Shown here piece after piece: positions 47,669-56,823 of a stretch of 64,000 nt of DNA. How positions within the stretch are numbered: the first letter of the stretch is position 1; the number at the start of each line of letters is the position of its first letter. Source of the stretch: CAMWXW01 sp051650105 (GTDB taxonomy: Bacteria; Desulfobacterota; Desulfovibrionia; Desulfovibrionales; Desulfovibrionaceae); NCBI GenBank assembly GCA_051650105.1, contig JBOFIJ010000012.1, positions 16,865-80,864 of the forward strand. The letters run 5' to 3'. The position numbers were made by a program, and so were the translations under genes. The notes beneath the pieces are model-generated. The model searched no databases, was not told the DNA's origin, and was given only the letters and a program-made list of their open reading frames with translations.

Positions 47669-48113
47669 GGGCAACTCCTCCATTCTTATTATTAAGACCA
47701 AAGAAATCATTCCCAGAAACCTTATGCCCACAGATATCTTTTGCTATGGCTGATAATGTTCTGTACTCTTTATCGTTATAGAGAAAAGTATTATTTTCAC
47801 AGACTTTCACCACGTATTTTCTGCCTCTAAATGTTTTCTCTATACAAGAACCTGCCTTGAGATTATATTTATACTGATATGCATTTGCTACACAGATTTC
47901 TGGATTCTTTGCATATTTATTCAAACGAGTTATATATTTTTGCTCTATTGATAGATTTTCCTTCTCACACATAATTTTATACCAAAGAGTTTTTATCAAC
48001 GGACTCCCTTCACAGAAATAAGAATTCCATAGTTCTTGGAGTTCTTCTGGACACATTTTTTTCAATTCTTCTAAACTCTCTGAAAACTTCTTTTTATATT
48101 TTTTTATAGCCAT
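47643..48113 (-). CDS. DUF2924 domain protein
   Basis: A 156-aa protein. LEELKKMCPEELQELWNSYF opens the family, and the conserved end is KTFRGRKYVVKVCENNTFLY, then RTLSAIAKDICGHKVSGNDF and FFGLNNK. DUF2924 proteins lie directly upstream of a serine recombinase in many proteobacterial elements and may help it bind or direct DNA; the biochemical role is not established. Translation seems coupled, since its stop codon lies inside the recombinase gene start. It diverges from the ParB-N/methylase gene across a 140-bp spacer with two palindromes. Confidence 0.85.
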   Translation of the reverse strand: MAIKKYKKKFSESLEELKKMCPEELQELWNSYFCEGSPLIKTLWYKIMCEKENLSIEQKYITRLNKYAKNPEICVANAYQYKYNLKAGSCIEKTFRGRKYVVKVCENNTFLYNDKEYRTLSAIAKDICGHKVSGNDFFGLNNKNGGVAHVPKNEKS

Positions 48114-48164
48114 TTCTTTATTCTCCTACACAACAAGTAATGCGTAGAAAAAGAACGAAGTCAA

Positions 48165-48193
48165 GTCTATAGACCTATTGATTTTTATCAATA
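48165..48193. promoter_or_regulatory. Two palindromes in the divergent spacer (possible operator)
   Basis: GTCTATAGAC (48165-48174) is a perfect 10-bp palindrome. One base later TATTGAT-TTTT-ATCAATA (48176-48193) is a perfect inverted repeat with seven-base arms. They lie between the divergent DUF2924-recombinase and methylase genes and could bind a regulator of both directions. Confidence 0.4.
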
Positions 48194-48254
48194 AAAACAC
48201 TATGATGCCCAAATAATATATGGAAAACAAATCATTATAGGAAAATACTAAAAG

Positions 48255-49556
48255 ATGACAAAGCTTTCAATTATTTATGTTAACCGAAAAGACATTACTC
48301 CTTACAAGAATAACCCACGTATACATGATGAAAAACATATTAATCAAATTGTTTCTTCCATTAAAACTTTTGATTTCACAAATCCTATTCTTTTAGATGA
48401 AAATAATGAGATTTTAGCAGCACATGGTCGATTTTTAGCAGCACAACATTTACAAATCGAGTCTTTGCCATGTGTTATTCTCCCTCATTTAACAGAAGCA
48501 CAAAAAAAAACCTATCGTATTGCTGATAATAAACTCACAATAAATGGTGCATGGGATGAAAATTTATTAGGCCTTGAATTCAAAGATTTATCCGAACTTG
48601 AACTTGATTTTAGCCTTGATGTTACAGGATTCAGCATCCCTGAAATAGACCTTAAGATTCAAAATCTTATAGTCGAAAATCAAGACCCCCTTGATGAAAT
48701 CCAAGAAATTGATGAAGTCAATATCATAGCTCAGGCTGGAGATATCTGGCAGTTAGGAGAACATATAATTTTCTGTGGTAATTCTTTAGATGCTAATAGT
48801 TTTAACAAGCTTATGGAAGACAAAAAAGCTCGTATGATTTTTACTGATGCACCATATAATGTAAAAATTACAGGACATGTCTGTGGGTCAGGTAAAATAC
48901 AACATGATGAATTTGCCATGGCTTCTGGTGAGATGAGTGAAGAAGAGTTTACTCTCTTTTTACAAAGTGTTTTTACTCATTTGCGAAACTATTCTCTTGA
49001 TGGTTCTCTTCATTATTTATGTATGGACTGGAGGCATATTATAGAAATTACTTCTGCATGTAAGAATATCTATACTGAAATGAAAAATCTCTGTGTATGG
49101 AATAAAGCCTCTGGGGGAATGGGATCCTTATATCGTTCTAAACATGAATTAGTCTTTATATATAAAAATGGAGAAGCACCTCATATTAATAATATAGAAC
49201 TGGGGAAACATGGCAGATATCGCACAAATGTCTGGGACTATGCAGGCGTTAATAGTTTCGGGAAAAACAAGAGTGATTTAGAGTTACACCCTACTGTGAA
49301 ACCTGTTGAAATGATTGCAGATGCCATTATGGATACTACTCATAGAAATGATATAGTTCTCGATGCTTTTCTAGGCTCTGGTTCAACATTACTTGCTTGT
49401 GAAAAAACAGGTCGTGTCTGCAGAGGAATAGAACTCGAACCTAAATATATTGATGTTACCATTAAACGTTGGCAAAAAATGACTGGTAAAGATGCGATTC
49501 ATATAAAACTCAATAAAGGTTATGCTGATATAATGAACGGTGGACGCAATGACTAA
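48255..49556 (+). CDS. ParB-N domain fused to site-specific DNA methyltransferase (phage type)
   Basis: A 433-aa protein in two parts. Residues 1-100 form a ParB/sulfiredoxin-like domain (YKNNPRIHDEKHINQIVSSI, then NEILAAHGRFLAAQ). Residues 150-433 form an N4/N6 amino-methyltransferase. Its catalytic motif is TDAPYNV at 197-203 (DPPY variant), and the SAM-binding FLGSGSTLLACEKTGR lies near the C-terminus, so the motif order is that of the beta class. Such fusions occur in prophages and mobile elements of Proteobacteria, often next to DUF5681 genes as here, and modify adenine or N4-cytosine. No cognate endonuclease is adjacent, so it is probably an orphan enzyme. A decayed copy of its last 145 bases lies near 55.7 kb. 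Confidence 0.88.
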   Translation: MTKLSIIYVNRKDITPYKNNPRIHDEKHINQIVSSIKTFDFTNPILLDENNEILAAHGRFLAAQHLQIESLPCVILPHLTEAQKKTYRIADNKLTINGAWDENLLGLEFKDLSELELDFSLDVTGFSIPEIDLKIQNLIVENQDPLDEIQEIDEVNIIAQAGDIWQLGEHIIFCGNSLDANSFNKLMEDKKARMIFTDAPYNVKITGHVCGSGKIQHDEFAMASGEMSEEEFTLFLQSVFTHLRNYSLDGSLHYLCMDWRHIIEITSACKNIYTEMKNLCVWNKASGGMGSLYRSKHELVFIYKNGEAPHINNIELGKHGRYRTNVWDYAGVNSFGKNKSDLELHPTVKPVEMIADAIMDTTHRNDIVLDAFLGSGSTLLACEKTGRVCRGIELEPKYIDVTIKRWQKMTGKDAIHIKLNKGYADIMNGGRND

Positions 49557-50580
49557 AAAAGATATAGGCTATAAAAATCCTCCACAAGAAACACAATTTA
49601 AGAAAGGTCAATCTGGTAATCCAAAAGGACGTCCAAAAGGCAGAAAAAGAGATGACCTTGGAAACATTATTGATAAAGTAGCAAATGATAAGATAGTCTT
49701 GGCAGATGGAACGAAAATAACGAAGAAAGATGCTATTATTACGCAGGTTGTAAATAAAGGTGTTACAGGAGATTATAAGCATGCAAAATTAGCCTTAGAA
49801 TTAATACATAAAACAGAAGCTAAGGATATCTCTTCAGCTTTTTTACACAGAATATTGCAAGAAGGGTTTCTTACAGAAGAAGATGCACATGCATATGCAA
49901 GAAAACAAAAATCTCTTACTCCAACTAAAACCCAAGAATCAATTCAATATCTTTATGCTAATAGTGTGATACAAAAAAACATTGCCTTTGAAGCTGTAAA
50001 ATATATGACTATCCTTGCTTCTTTTTATGAAGATTTCAAGCTATTTCAAATTATTGCAAATTTATTTAACTCGGTTTCAACAGAATATGATTTTTGGCGA
50101 GGCATAGAACAGACATTAGAAGAACTAAATACCCCTAAGAAAAAGCGAATACAAATTATTGAAAAACATCAGAAAAGAAGAGAATTTTTAAAACCTTCTG
50201 AAAAAATCTATCTCACAGCATTGCATATCCATTTCAATTTTTCTTCTCGTATTGAACGAATCTTAATTGAAATCAAAGACCATGTTAAAGACCTTCCCTA
50301 CTATGAAGACAAAGAAAATGACTTCTTTTCAGAAGAGCGTTCTCAAGAAACATTAGCTCAAGCAAAAGAAGAACTTTCTGACAATGAATACGAACGCTAT
50401 CAAAGCTATCTCGAAGATATGGAGCTGAACTACAAAAAATTTATTAAAGCATCACCTCCCCTAACAATGGAAAAACAACCAATCACAGAAGAAGATATTG
50501 ATATGTTTCTTGAGTGGTTTATAACAGGAAATCCTAGATTTGAGTGGGGTGAGGAGGATGAGGAGGATGAGGAGAGTTAA
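49549..50580 (+). CDS. DUF5681 domain protein
   Basis: A 343-aa protein from the ATG at 49549 (GGTGGA just upstream; a GTG at 49540 is also in frame). It overlaps the methylase gene by 8 bp, so translation is coupled. The N-terminus YKNPPQETQFKKGQSGNPKG with RPKGRK is the DUF5681 signature. This domain is found in phage or mobile-element genes near terminases and methylases and is probably nucleic-acid binding. The rest is helical and charged, and the tail is a run of Glu/Asp (GEEDEEDEES). No large terminase gene follows, so this is a detached module. Confidence 0.82.
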   Translation: MTKKDIGYKNPPQETQFKKGQSGNPKGRPKGRKRDDLGNIIDKVANDKIVLADGTKITKKDAIITQVVNKGVTGDYKHAKLALELIHKTEAKDISSAFLHRILQEGFLTEEDAHAYARKQKSLTPTKTQESIQYLYANSVIQKNIAFEAVKYMTILASFYEDFKLFQIIANLFNSVSTEYDFWRGIEQTLEELNTPKKKRIQIIEKHQKRREFLKPSEKIYLTALHIHFNFSSRIERILIEIKDHVKDLPYYEDKENDFFSEERSQETLAQAKEELSDNEYERYQSYLEDMELNYKKFIKASPPLTMEKQPITEEDIDMFLEWFITGNPRFEWGEEDEEDEES

Positions 50581-50612
50581 TCTTTCATATATTATAGTCA
50601 TGTGGACTATAT

Positions 50613-51428
50613 CTATGCATATTCATCGATTATTAAGGAATCCCAGAATTTATTATTCGCTCTCCATTGTGAGTATGGTCGAGCATTACCTTCATACATA
50701 CCACTATCAAAAAAAACAATTCCAGTTTTTATACAACAAAGCCAATCATCATAATTGATTCTTTTTCCAAAACAAATTTTATCATATACGCCAGAACTAT
50801 TTGTTTTACAAGTAAACCATCCTTGCTGGTTGAATTTACTTTCTAATTTCTCCTTTAAGCACTTATCTCTTTTAGTAGCACTAGGAGGAGAAACACAACC
50901 ATACCAATGCGCTAAGACTAGATTTTCTTTTTGTAGTTCCTTAGGTAGAATTAAGCTTTTATTATCTCTTTTATCTTTACTGTAAGAGTATATTGCCATA
51001 ATATCTTTAGTGTCTTCTTCTACTATTAATTTTTGACCAAAGTCATTGTATCGAAAGATTTTAGGGCATGGCTCTCCAGACCAAGAATATCTCCCATTTT
51101 TCTCCTTATTAGATTTTCCAAAGATTGCACAAAAACTATCTTGTTTATTTTTCTTTGAATTTCCAATAAAATATTCTTTATAAATAGGGTGAGTAAAAAT
51201 ATATAAATTAGCAGACCAATCACCAAAAGTTGTTTTACTAAAAGTCTCATTTTTGAGTTCATAACCAAATAAATCTGCATTATTGTCTGCATTTGCCTTA
51301 ATACCAAACTGTTGTTCTAACCAATGCCCTTTTCTTCCATCATGGCGGGAGTTTGCATTTACTATATTTGGCTTTTTTCCTTTTACGTTTTCTCGGAAGA
51401 GCTTTATAATTTTATCTTTGCCTGTCAT
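50613..51428 (-). CDS. MvaI/BcnI-type restriction endonuclease, ScrFI/LlaMI-like
   Basis: A 271-aa protein. GHWLEQQFGIKANADNNADL followed by FGYELK matches the MvaI/BcnI family. There the early Glu, the later Asp and the E-x-K form the PD-(D/E)XK-like active site. Family members cut CCWGG, CCSGG or CCNGG. As I recall, R.ScrFI/LlaMI is about this length and is accompanied by two C5-cytosine methyltransferases, exactly as here (53334-55493). A CCNGG specificity is therefore inferred, not seen. The gene is convergent with the DUF5681 gene and divergent from the DUF262 gene, which separates it from its methylases. Confidence 0.78.
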   Translation of the reverse strand: MTGKDKIIKLFRENVKGKKPNIVNANSRHDGRKGHWLEQQFGIKANADNNADLFGYELKNETFSKTTFGDWSANLYIFTHPIYKEYFIGNSKKNKQDSFCAIFGKSNKEKNGRYSWSGEPCPKIFRYNDFGQKLIVEEDTKDIMAIYSYSKDKRDNKSLILPKELQKENLVLAHWYGCVSPPSATKRDKCLKEKLESKFNQQGWFTCKTNSSGVYDKICFGKRINYDDWLCCIKTGIVFFDSGMYEGNARPYSQWRANNKFWDSLIIDEYA

Positions 51429-51560
51429 ACTAAATATACCTTTTAAGTAAAAAACTTTTACTATTATATCCTCTTTTATATTTTTTGTATAGAAGGCCCT
51501 AAAGTACCCTTATTGCAAAGCTACACTTTATTTGTTATCATAAAAAGCAGGAGATTATAC

Positions 51561-52669
51561 ATGCAACAACATATTCTTGAAAAACTAGATAATACAATTA
51601 AGGAAGTACGTACAAAAAGCCTTGATCTATCCTTCAACGAAATTCTTGATATGTATAATGAAAAAGAGTTGCGAATACGCCCTGACTATCAAAGACTTTT
51701 TAGGTGGGATAACACTAGACAATCTCAATTTATTGAATCTATTATTTTAGAAATGCCTTTACCTCCTATCTTTTTTGTAGAAAATTTAGATGGAACATAT
51801 GACCTTATTGATGGTTTACAAAGAATTTCTACATACCTTAAGTTTAGAGGAGAGCTAAAAACAACCTCTGAGCAAAGCTCCACTGATAAATACTATGAGC
51901 CAACTGTGTTATCAGGATGTGATATTCTTCCTGAGTTAAATGGGACAACATTTGATACACTAGACCCTGCGATACGAGTAAAACTAAAAAGAAATTTTAT
52001 AAGAGCAGAAATATTACTGAAGCAAACAGATAAAGAATTAAGATATCACATGTTCAAGAGGTTGAATACTGGTCGTACTATTTTAGGTCCACAAGAAATA
52101 CGCAATTGCACTGTACGACTGTTAGGTTCAAAATATATAGACTTTATTAAAGAGTTATCACAAGATCCAAACTACCAAAACATGATTAGTATAATGAGCG
52201 AGGAAGATAAGAATCGTATGATTCCAGAAGAATGTATCCTAAGATTTTTTGCATTCAAGAATAGTTTAAATACCTACACTGGCACTAATATGCACGACTT
52301 TTTTGACAACTATTTAGAAAAAGTTACTACAGAAAAATTTATTTTAATTATACAGAAGAAAAGCAACTATTCACAAACTTATTTGCTAAATTAAATACCA
52401 TTTTTGGAGATACTTTATTCCAAAGTCCAACCGTTCAAAGGTTCAATAAAAATATTTTTGAAGCTTTTACATTGAGTTTTTTCCAATATATAAACTCCTT
52501 AGAAAAAGATAATAAAACACAACAGGAATCACTGCGATTAACTGTTTCAAAGATTAAGGAAAGTATAGAATTTAGAAACCTGATTAGTGGTAGCTTTCTA
52601 TTTAAGAAAGACAAAATAGAATCAAGAATAAATACAATCAACAAAGAACTTACGAAAATATTAGGCTAA
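51561..52669 (+). pseudogene. DUF262 protein, broken by a frameshift
   Basis: Starting at the ATG at 51561 (AGGAG upstream), the frame encodes a DUF262 domain. This is a ParB-like nucleotidase fold seen in GmrD-type and other defence proteins: IRPDYQRLFRWDNTRQSQFI, MPLPPIFFVEN, DLIDGLQRISTYLKF and MFKRLNTGRT. The usual DGQQR motif is DGLQR here. Near 52,350 the frame is lost and runs to a stop at 52394. One base lower the reading continues as NYTEEKQLFTNLFAKLN to 52669, which a single inserted A would restore. The full protein would have about 369 residues. It is followed after 6 bp by a HEPN-nuclease gene, a known pairing. Confidence 0.75.
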
Positions 52670-52675
52670 TGATAG

Positions 52676-53342
52676 ATGACACACAACACTTCTGATATTC
52701 AAATAGCACTTGATGAGTTTTATCGATCCAGAGATCAAGAGTATCAACTTTTAAAACGTATGTTCAAGGAAGATAAAGAGGAAAACGAGACACTGTATTG
52801 TAACACTCTAACACTCTTTTTATATGCACAATTAGAAGGTTTTATCATAGATATCTTATCATATTATATAGAGTGTCTTAATACATACAACTTAACAATA
52901 GAGCAGACAATTCCTGCTATTGCTGATCATCAAAATCTAATACTTTTGATCAATATGAAGACAAACTGAAGAGCCAAAAACATAAAAGCAGAGAAGATTT
53001 CATAGGTTCTATAAAAAATCTATGGAATGAGAAAGTGAATATAAATATAAATATCATTACTACCAATAAAAATATAACCTCTGACAGGCTTAAAGACTTA
53101 CTACTAAGACTAGGTTTTCCTAGTAATAAATTCACTGCTGCTCAAGCAAATTAGATGAATTTGTAAAACGAAGAAATAACATTGCTCATGGTAAAAAAGA
53201 ACAAAGTAAAATAACAATTAAAAAATATAACCAATATGAATTTATGGCTTATAATGAGATTATGTATCCTTTAAAAGATTTAGTATTTACAGCTCTAACT
53301 CAAAAATATTATTTAAACAAAAACACTCTATCATTAGACTAG
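52676..53342 (+). pseudogene. MAE_28990-type HEPN nuclease, two frameshifts
   Basis: Three plus-strand frames join into one protein of about 220 aa. The first (52676-52969) holds FYRSRDQEYQLLKRMFKEDK and LYAQLEGFIIDILSYYIECL. The second, entered near 52935, holds FDQYEDKLKSQKHKSREDFI and LKDLLLRLGFPSNKF. The third, from about 53140, holds LDEFVKRRNNIAHGKKEQ with the HEPN ribonuclease motif RNNIAH. Each change is one base to the left, as single deletions would give. Such HEPN proteins occur next to DUF262 genes, probably as a toxin or abortive-infection pair. Its end overlaps the end of the convergent C5 methyltransferase gene. As it stands it should be inactive. Confidence 0.75.
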
Positions 53343-54278
53343 TACCTCTTGTATCTTTTTGGCAATCACACGAATTACAGGAACACATACACTATTTCCA
53401 AATTGTTTATATAGTTGATTATCTGAAGCATGTGATATATCGAAACTTTCAGGAAACCCCTGAAGACGTGCAGCTTCTCTTGGTGTAATTTTTCTAGGAT
53501 TTTTTCCAATTTGTTCAATCAATATTTCACTACCATCTTTGTAATATCTTGCCGAAAGTGTATTTGTATATGGAGTATTTTCATTTACTAAACTATAACC
53601 AAAGCCATTTCCTTTATTCTTATGCATTGCTTTACGGCGTTGATGACCTGCCCACAATCTATCTGAAATTGTGTATTTGCTATCAGGCTCTTTTTCTAGA
53701 ATATCACCAACTCTAGTTTTTACACTGAGAGGCTGAGGAAATAAAAAATTTATACTTTGATCTAAAAAACCAACAATATAAATTCTTTCTCTATTTTGTG
53801 GAATACCAAAGTCTTTTGCAGCAAGAACTTCAAAGTAAACTTTATAACCTATTTCCTCTAAAGAGTTTAGCATTGTTTTTAAGGTATTACCTTTATCATG
53901 CCCTTTTAACTGTTTAACATTTTCTAATAAAAATACCTTAGGCTTTTTATCTAATAAAATTCTATGAATATCAAAAAATAATGTTCCCCTTATATCTTGA
54001 AAGCCTTTTTTAAGTCCAGCTTGTGAAAATGGTTGGCAAGGAAAGCCTGCTAATAATATATCATGCTCAGGTATATCCCTTGTTACAATTTGTGTAATAT
54101 CTCCCCAAATATTTTCTTTCCCAAAATTTGCTTGGTATGTCAGTATAGCAAACTTATCAACTTCACTTGAAAAAACACATTCAAGTTGATTCTGAAATCC
54201 TTGTTCAAAGCCTAAGCGAATTCCTCCAATCCCAGAAAATAAATCTATAATTTTATATGTTTTACTACTATATTGCAT
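53334..54278 (-). CDS. DNA (cytosine-5) methyltransferase 1 of the ScrFI-like system
   Basis: A 314-aa C5 methyltransferase. Motif I is IIDLFSGIGGIRLGFE, motif IV is GFPCQPFSQAG with the nucleophile Cys81, motif VI is LLENV (ENV at 119-121), motif VIII is QNRERIYIVG, and motifs IX/X are TPREAARLQGFP and YKQFGNSV. The target-recognition part between VIII and IX (about 185-260) is short. It protects DNA by methylating C5 of cytosine. It is followed upstream by a second C5 enzyme 51 bp away on the same strand. Two C5 enzymes beside an MvaI/BcnI-type endonuclease fit a system that needs each strand or sequence variant covered. Confidence 0.92.
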   Translation of the reverse strand: MQYSSKTYKIIDLFSGIGGIRLGFEQGFQNQLECVFSSEVDKFAILTYQANFGKENIWGDITQIVTRDIPEHDILLAGFPCQPFSQAGLKKGFQDIRGTLFFDIHRILLDKKPKVFLLENVKQLKGHDKGNTLKTMLNSLEEIGYKVYFEVLAAKDFGIPQNRERIYIVGFLDQSINFLFPQPLSVKTRVGDILEKEPDSKYTISDRLWAGHQRRKAMHKNKGNGFGYSLVNENTPYTNTLSARYYKDGSEILIEQIGKNPRKITPREAARLQGFPESFDISHASDNQLYKQFGNSVCVPVIRVIAKKIQEVLV

Positions 54279-54329
54279 CTTAAGGAGTATACTCTAAAAA
54301 GTCTTTTTTAGCAACTAGAACAGGTAGTT

Positions 54330-55493
54330 TTAGTATTTTATAAAGGAATATTGTTCCCTATGGCTAATCCTTTTTGTGTGTTTATTTTTTTCATTAACTT
54401 GTAAAGAAAAGCGAGCATTAAACATAGCACCAAAAATTGCTTCTAATACAGACACAACAATACTATTCCCAGCCTGCCTGTATAGGCTTGTATTGCTAAC
54501 CATTTTTTTTGCATTATAAAAGTCCCTGTCGCTACACCCCATTAGCCTCCATGTTTCTAAAGGTGTTAATATTCTAGGAGTATATGTCCCATTAGAATTT
54601 TGTTTATCTGTCACAAGTTGACGACGATGTTTCATAATAAAACTCTCTAACGTTGCACCTTTCCAATAATTTGCATCTATACAATAAGAGATTTCTTGAT
54701 GAATAGGTTTTTCTAAAACTTGATTTTTAAGATAAAATTTACTTTCAACAGTATCTTCTAAAAAGTTTTTTAAAGATTTTGTTAATGGAATATGGTTTGG
54801 AAAAACAAATTGATTATCACCCAGTAAGCTAATGCAGAAAACTCTTTCTCTATTTTGTGGAATACCATAGTTTCTTGCATTTAGCACTGCCCAATTATTT
54901 TTATATCCTAAGTTTTTTAAATAATTTAAAAAATCTATAAAATTATTTTTATGTAGATTACCTACAAGATTTTTTACATTTTCCATCAATAAATAATAGG
55001 GTCGTTTTATTTCTATTATTTTACAACATTCCCACAATAATGAAGATCGAGTTTCAGAGTTTTTATCTAATCCTTTTTGATACCCTGCAATAGAAATATC
55101 TTGACAAGGAAAAGAATAAGTAAATAAATCAAAGTCAGGTATGCTACAAGGATCGATCCTTCTAATATCTCCATAATTATTACTTAATTTACTAGCAAAA
55201 TATATTCTTTTTAATTGTTCAAGATTTAATTTTTTTGCTTTATTTTCAAAGGTTTTATAATCGAGAGGAATATTTAAATGCTCCAAATAGCCGATAGCGT
55301 CTTCTTTGCAAAAAACATCTAGAGCCTCTTGAGAACATAATTTTCTTAAGAAATTGGTATGAATACTTGCATATGATAAAATCGCATCACCATCTACCTC
55401 TGAAATACCTACAACTTGATGTGGTATTTCTAAATTTCTAAGTGCCATTCGTTGACTACCATACCCTGCAAAAGCTTCAAATACTTTTAACAT
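54330..55493 (-). CDS. DNA (cytosine-5) methyltransferase 2 of the ScrFI-like system
   Basis: A 387-aa C5 methyltransferase with a slightly unusual motif I, VFEAFAGYGSQRMAL. The nucleophile is Cys130 in YSFPCQDISIAGYQKG. LLMENVKNL is motif VI, NARNYGIPQNRERVF is motif VIII, and TPLETWRLMGCSD with YRQAGNSIVV are IX and X. An insertion of about 50 residues before motif IV (55-105) makes it longer than its neighbour. GGGGAATGTG precedes the start. It is the first gene of a two-gene minus-strand unit with the smaller enzyme. The length is close to what I recall for M.ScrFIA. Confidence 0.92.
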   Translation of the reverse strand: MLKVFEAFAGYGSQRMALRNLEIPHQVVGISEVDGDAILSYASIHTNFLRKLCSQEALDVFCKEDAIGYLEHLNIPLDYKTFENKAKKLNLEQLKRIYFASKLSNNYGDIRRIDPCSIPDFDLFTYSFPCQDISIAGYQKGLDKNSETRSSLLWECCKIIEIKRPYYLLMENVKNLVGNLHKNNFIDFLNYLKNLGYKNNWAVLNARNYGIPQNRERVFCISLLGDNQFVFPNHIPLTKSLKNFLEDTVESKFYLKNQVLEKPIHQEISYCIDANYWKGATLESFIMKHRRQLVTDKQNSNGTYTPRILTPLETWRLMGCSDRDFYNAKKMVSNTSLYRQAGNSIVVSVLEAIFGAMFNARFSLQVNEKNKHTKRISHREQYSFIKY

Positions 55494-55667
55494 TCACATT
55501 CCCCATTCTTCTAATGAATATAGGTTAGTTTATATTTTAAGTAAAGATATAGATTTTGTTCATTACTGCATAATATATAACAACATACTTTTATATTCAG
55601 CCATTTTATTTCTATAAATAATTTGACTTAAACACTTCATAAACACAAAAAAATTATTCACTACCAG

Positions 55668-55813
55668 ATTACTTGCTTGTGGAAAAACAGGGAGAGTTTG
55701 CAATATACCTAGAATCTAAATATGTAGACGTTACAATTACGCGTTGGCAAAAAATGACTGAAAAAGATGTGATTCATAGAAAACTTAATAAAAGTTATGC
55801 TGATATAATGTTC
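55668..55813 (+). pseudogene. Decayed copy of the 3' end of the ParB-N/methylase gene
   Basis: This stretch aligns with the end of the gene at 48255-49556 (about 49388-49533). Shared blocks include TTACTTGCTTGTGG/TGAAAAACAGG, CGTTGGCAAAAAATGACTG, AAAGATG, GATTCATA and TATGCTGATATAATG. It carries substitutions and a deletion of about ten bases, and has no upstream methylase sequence. Limits are approximate. Confidence 0.8.
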
Positions 55814-55899
55814 CTACTATAGCATATGCAGACGATACTAAAAGCTTACGGATAATGAGAACTATACTAATTTTCTCTGTGCATTAGGAATAGCGTATG

Positions 55900-56640
55900 T
55901 ATCTTACTGAAGAATAAAGTCTGATAGTAAAGAATATAACAATTCTGTATTTTTATTAGGACTAAATGGAGTCGCAATCGCTTCTCTATTAATATAGCGA
56001 ATATATTCCAATACATCTTTACGTAAAGTTCGATGCTGTATAGAATTTAAACGACTTTTTAATCTGGTTCATTACTAATATAGTTTGATTTAAAAGACTC
56101 TTGATTCCCAAAGAGATACTCATCAATGAGACTTGTTAATCCATGCAACTCCATAAGAGAATTTTGTAATGGTGTTGCTGTTAAAAGAAGTTTACGCTTA
56201 TTTGCTAAACTTTCTTTAAGTACCCTTTTCCCATTTTATTATCTTTTTTCTATACATTACGCAATTTATGCGCTTCATCAAGAATACATAAATCCCAATC
56301 CACCTTTGGCTAGCTCCTTAGAGATTTTATTCGCAAAATGATACGAAATTATCACTGCACACCGTACTCTAATGAAAGAATAGCCTTCTTTCTTTTTTTG
56401 TGTATAGAGTTGCTTATCTACAATACATATTGGGATATTAAATTTTTCTTCTAACTCAAGACCCATTGCTTACGTATGGATGCTGGGTATATAATAAGCA
56501 ATTTTCTCTTATGCTCGGGGCCAATAGTGACATAATAACAGCCATGTTTCTATTGGGTGAGGATTGAAGTTCTATTATAGATTCTACCAATGCAAGTGTA
56601 ACCTGTTTACATCACGAGAAGAGTGTTTGGCTAGCAGTTC
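55900..56640 (-). pseudogene. Decayed SNF2/RapA-like helicase fragment
   Basis: Read on the minus strand from right to left, several frames carry ordered helicase motifs. PASIRKQW (one stop removed) and LELEEKFNIPICIVDKQLYT lie near 56,460. CAVIISYHFANKISKELA follows, then WDLCILDEAHKLRNV (motif II, DEAH) near 56,290. KRKLLLTATPLQNSLMELHG (motif III) and LTSLIDEYLFGNQESF lie near 56,150, and LNSIQHRTLRKDVLEYIRYI at about 56,000. This is the N-terminal helicase half of a SNF2-family protein. Frameshifts and stops break it, and both P-loop and C-terminal helicase parts are missing or unreadable. It may be the remnant of another defence system. Confidence 0.75.
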
Positions 56641-56671
56641 ATGGACATAGTATTTAAAGCATGATGAGCTG

Positions 56672-56700
56672 TTGACATAGCATATCCTTTATGCCAATAT
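56672..56700 (+). promoter_or_regulatory. Possible promoter of the cas13a operon
   Basis: A perfect -35 box TTGACA (56672-56677) is followed at 17 bp by CAATAT (56695-56700), a weak -10; TATACT further on is an alternative. It lies about 120 bases before the cas13a ATG. Confidence 0.4.
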
Positions 56701-56823
56701 ACAAAAAATTATACTTTTATGCTTATAAATAACCAATATACCACAAAATTTATTTGCTTGTATAGACTAGGGATACTCTGCTACTCCAAAAGTAAGCACT
56801 CTAATACTTATAAAGGCTCTCCG

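Noticed and set aside
56126..56466. Short open frames on either strand upstream of cas13a as genes
   Set aside because: They are pieces of the decayed SNF2 helicase or its antisense; the helicase motifs run across several broken frames.
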